From assembly GCF_900129705.1 (NCBI RefSeq), contig NZ_FQWO01000002.1, forward strand, positions 1-64,000: 64,000 nt of DNA, in the 5' to 3' direction. Shown in pieces: positions 63,635 to 64,000 of this stretch. The notes beneath the pieces were generated by a model. The model searched no databases. It saw only the letters and a program-made list of their open reading frames with translations, and was not told the DNA's origin. Within the stretch, counting starts at the first letter, position 1, and every line of letters begins with the position of its first letter. This DNA comes from Flavobacterium granuli (GTDB lineage: Bacteria > Bacteroidota > Bacteroidia > Flavobacteriales > Flavobacteriaceae). The position numbers and the translations under genes are program-made.

Positions 63635-64000
63635 TGAAAAAACTAATTTTATTAACCGTCTTAACATTGGCCTTCACAGCAAATGCACAAGACCAGAGTC
63701 TTGGCTCGAAATCCTCGGAAGCTAAATCACTGACACTAAAAGATGCTATTAGCTATGCCTTAGAGAATAAAGCGGATGCCAAAAAAGCAAAACTAAAAGT
63801 AGAGAACAGCGAATACCAAATTCAGGAAGTTCGCTCCAGAGCCTTACCGCAAATTTCAGCTAATGGAGGATTAACTTATAATCCAATAATACAAACTACT
63901 GTCATTGATGGCGCTGGATTTGGTCAGCCGGGAACAACAATTCAAGCCGCTTTTGGACAAAAATGGAATTCTGTTGCCGGTATTTCTCTTACCCAAAATA
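63634..64000 (+). CDS. TolC family outer-membrane efflux protein (partial, cut by window end)
   Basis: The frame starts with ATG in a TAATG overlap with the tetR stop and runs off the window after about 122 codons. A signal peptide (LILLTVLTLAFTANAQ) is followed by SLTLKDAISYALENKADAKKAKLKVENSE, the usual first helix pair of TolC/OEP proteins, then the RSRALPQISANGGLTYNP turn. TolC proteins form the outer-membrane channel of tripartite efflux pumps; membrane-fusion and pump genes are expected just beyond the window. Confidence 0.88.
   Translation, partial: MKKLILLTVLTLAFTANAQDQSLGSKSSEAKSLTLKDAISYALENKADAKKAKLKVENSEYQIQEVRSRALPQISANGGLTYNPIIQTTVIDGAGFGQPGTTIQAAFGQKWNSVAGISLTQN

Overview
The window reads as chromosomal DNA of a Flavobacterium-like member of the Bacteroidota (Flavobacteriaceae). 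Evidence: AT-rich sequence, genes without Shine-Dalgarno sequences, TAnnTTTG-type -7 promoter boxes, a SusC/SusD pair, a hybrid two-component sensor with an AraC output domain, an RteC-type mobile element, and a housekeeping block (sucA/sucB, tatD, asparaginase, polyprenyl synthetase) typical of the group.

Left edge (1-3.8 kb): one unrecognised secreted protein, a gene-free GC-rich patchwork of short repeats (about 1.48-2.4 kb), and a threonine-dehydrogenase-like gene that is full length but carries two in-frame TAA stops.

Polysaccharide utilisation locus (3.8-39.8 kb): fourteen minus-strand genes lie opposite one divergent sensor gene at 35.9 kb. In transcription order they are three GH127-type beta-L-arabinofuranosidases, SusC, SusD, a small lipoprotein, a secreted unknown, a parallel beta-helix protein, a GH172 (DUF2961) enzyme, two paralogous putative glycosidases fused to cysteine-less FGE-sulfatase-like domains, two near-identical 1129-residue (alpha/alpha)6 glycosidases with an N-terminal ThuA/GATase-like domain, and an aldose 1-epimerase lipoprotein. 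The expected flow is capture and import by SusC/SusD, trimming of furanosyl-rich side chains by secreted enzymes, mutarotation by GalM and induction by the sensor. The combination suggests an arabinofuranose-rich glycan; the exact substrate is inference.

Mobile island (about 39.9-51.6 kb): an IntDOT-like tyrosine recombinase next to tRNA-Ser(GGA), RteC, an excisionase-like HTH protein, a replication-initiator-like protein overlapping a DnaC-like ATPase, and cargo. The cargo is an AlbA_2/Schlafen-type protein preceded by three tandem hairpins, and a NUDIX / PLD-SF2 helicase-DUF3427 gene pair that looks like defence or DNA repair. Short copies of the ATPase C-terminus and a palindromic repeat lie around the cargo genes, suggesting stepwise cargo insertion at the ATPase 3' end. 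No relaxase or transfer gene is visible.

Housekeeping block (51.7-64 kb): tRNA-Ser, type I asparaginase, acyltransferase, TatD, a retropepsin-like protein, sucB / DUF2846-like / sucA, small conserved proteins, polyprenyl synthetase, and an operon of yceI, tetR and a tolC-type gene cut by the window end. That operon has a good promoter overlapped by an inverted repeat that could be the TetR operator.
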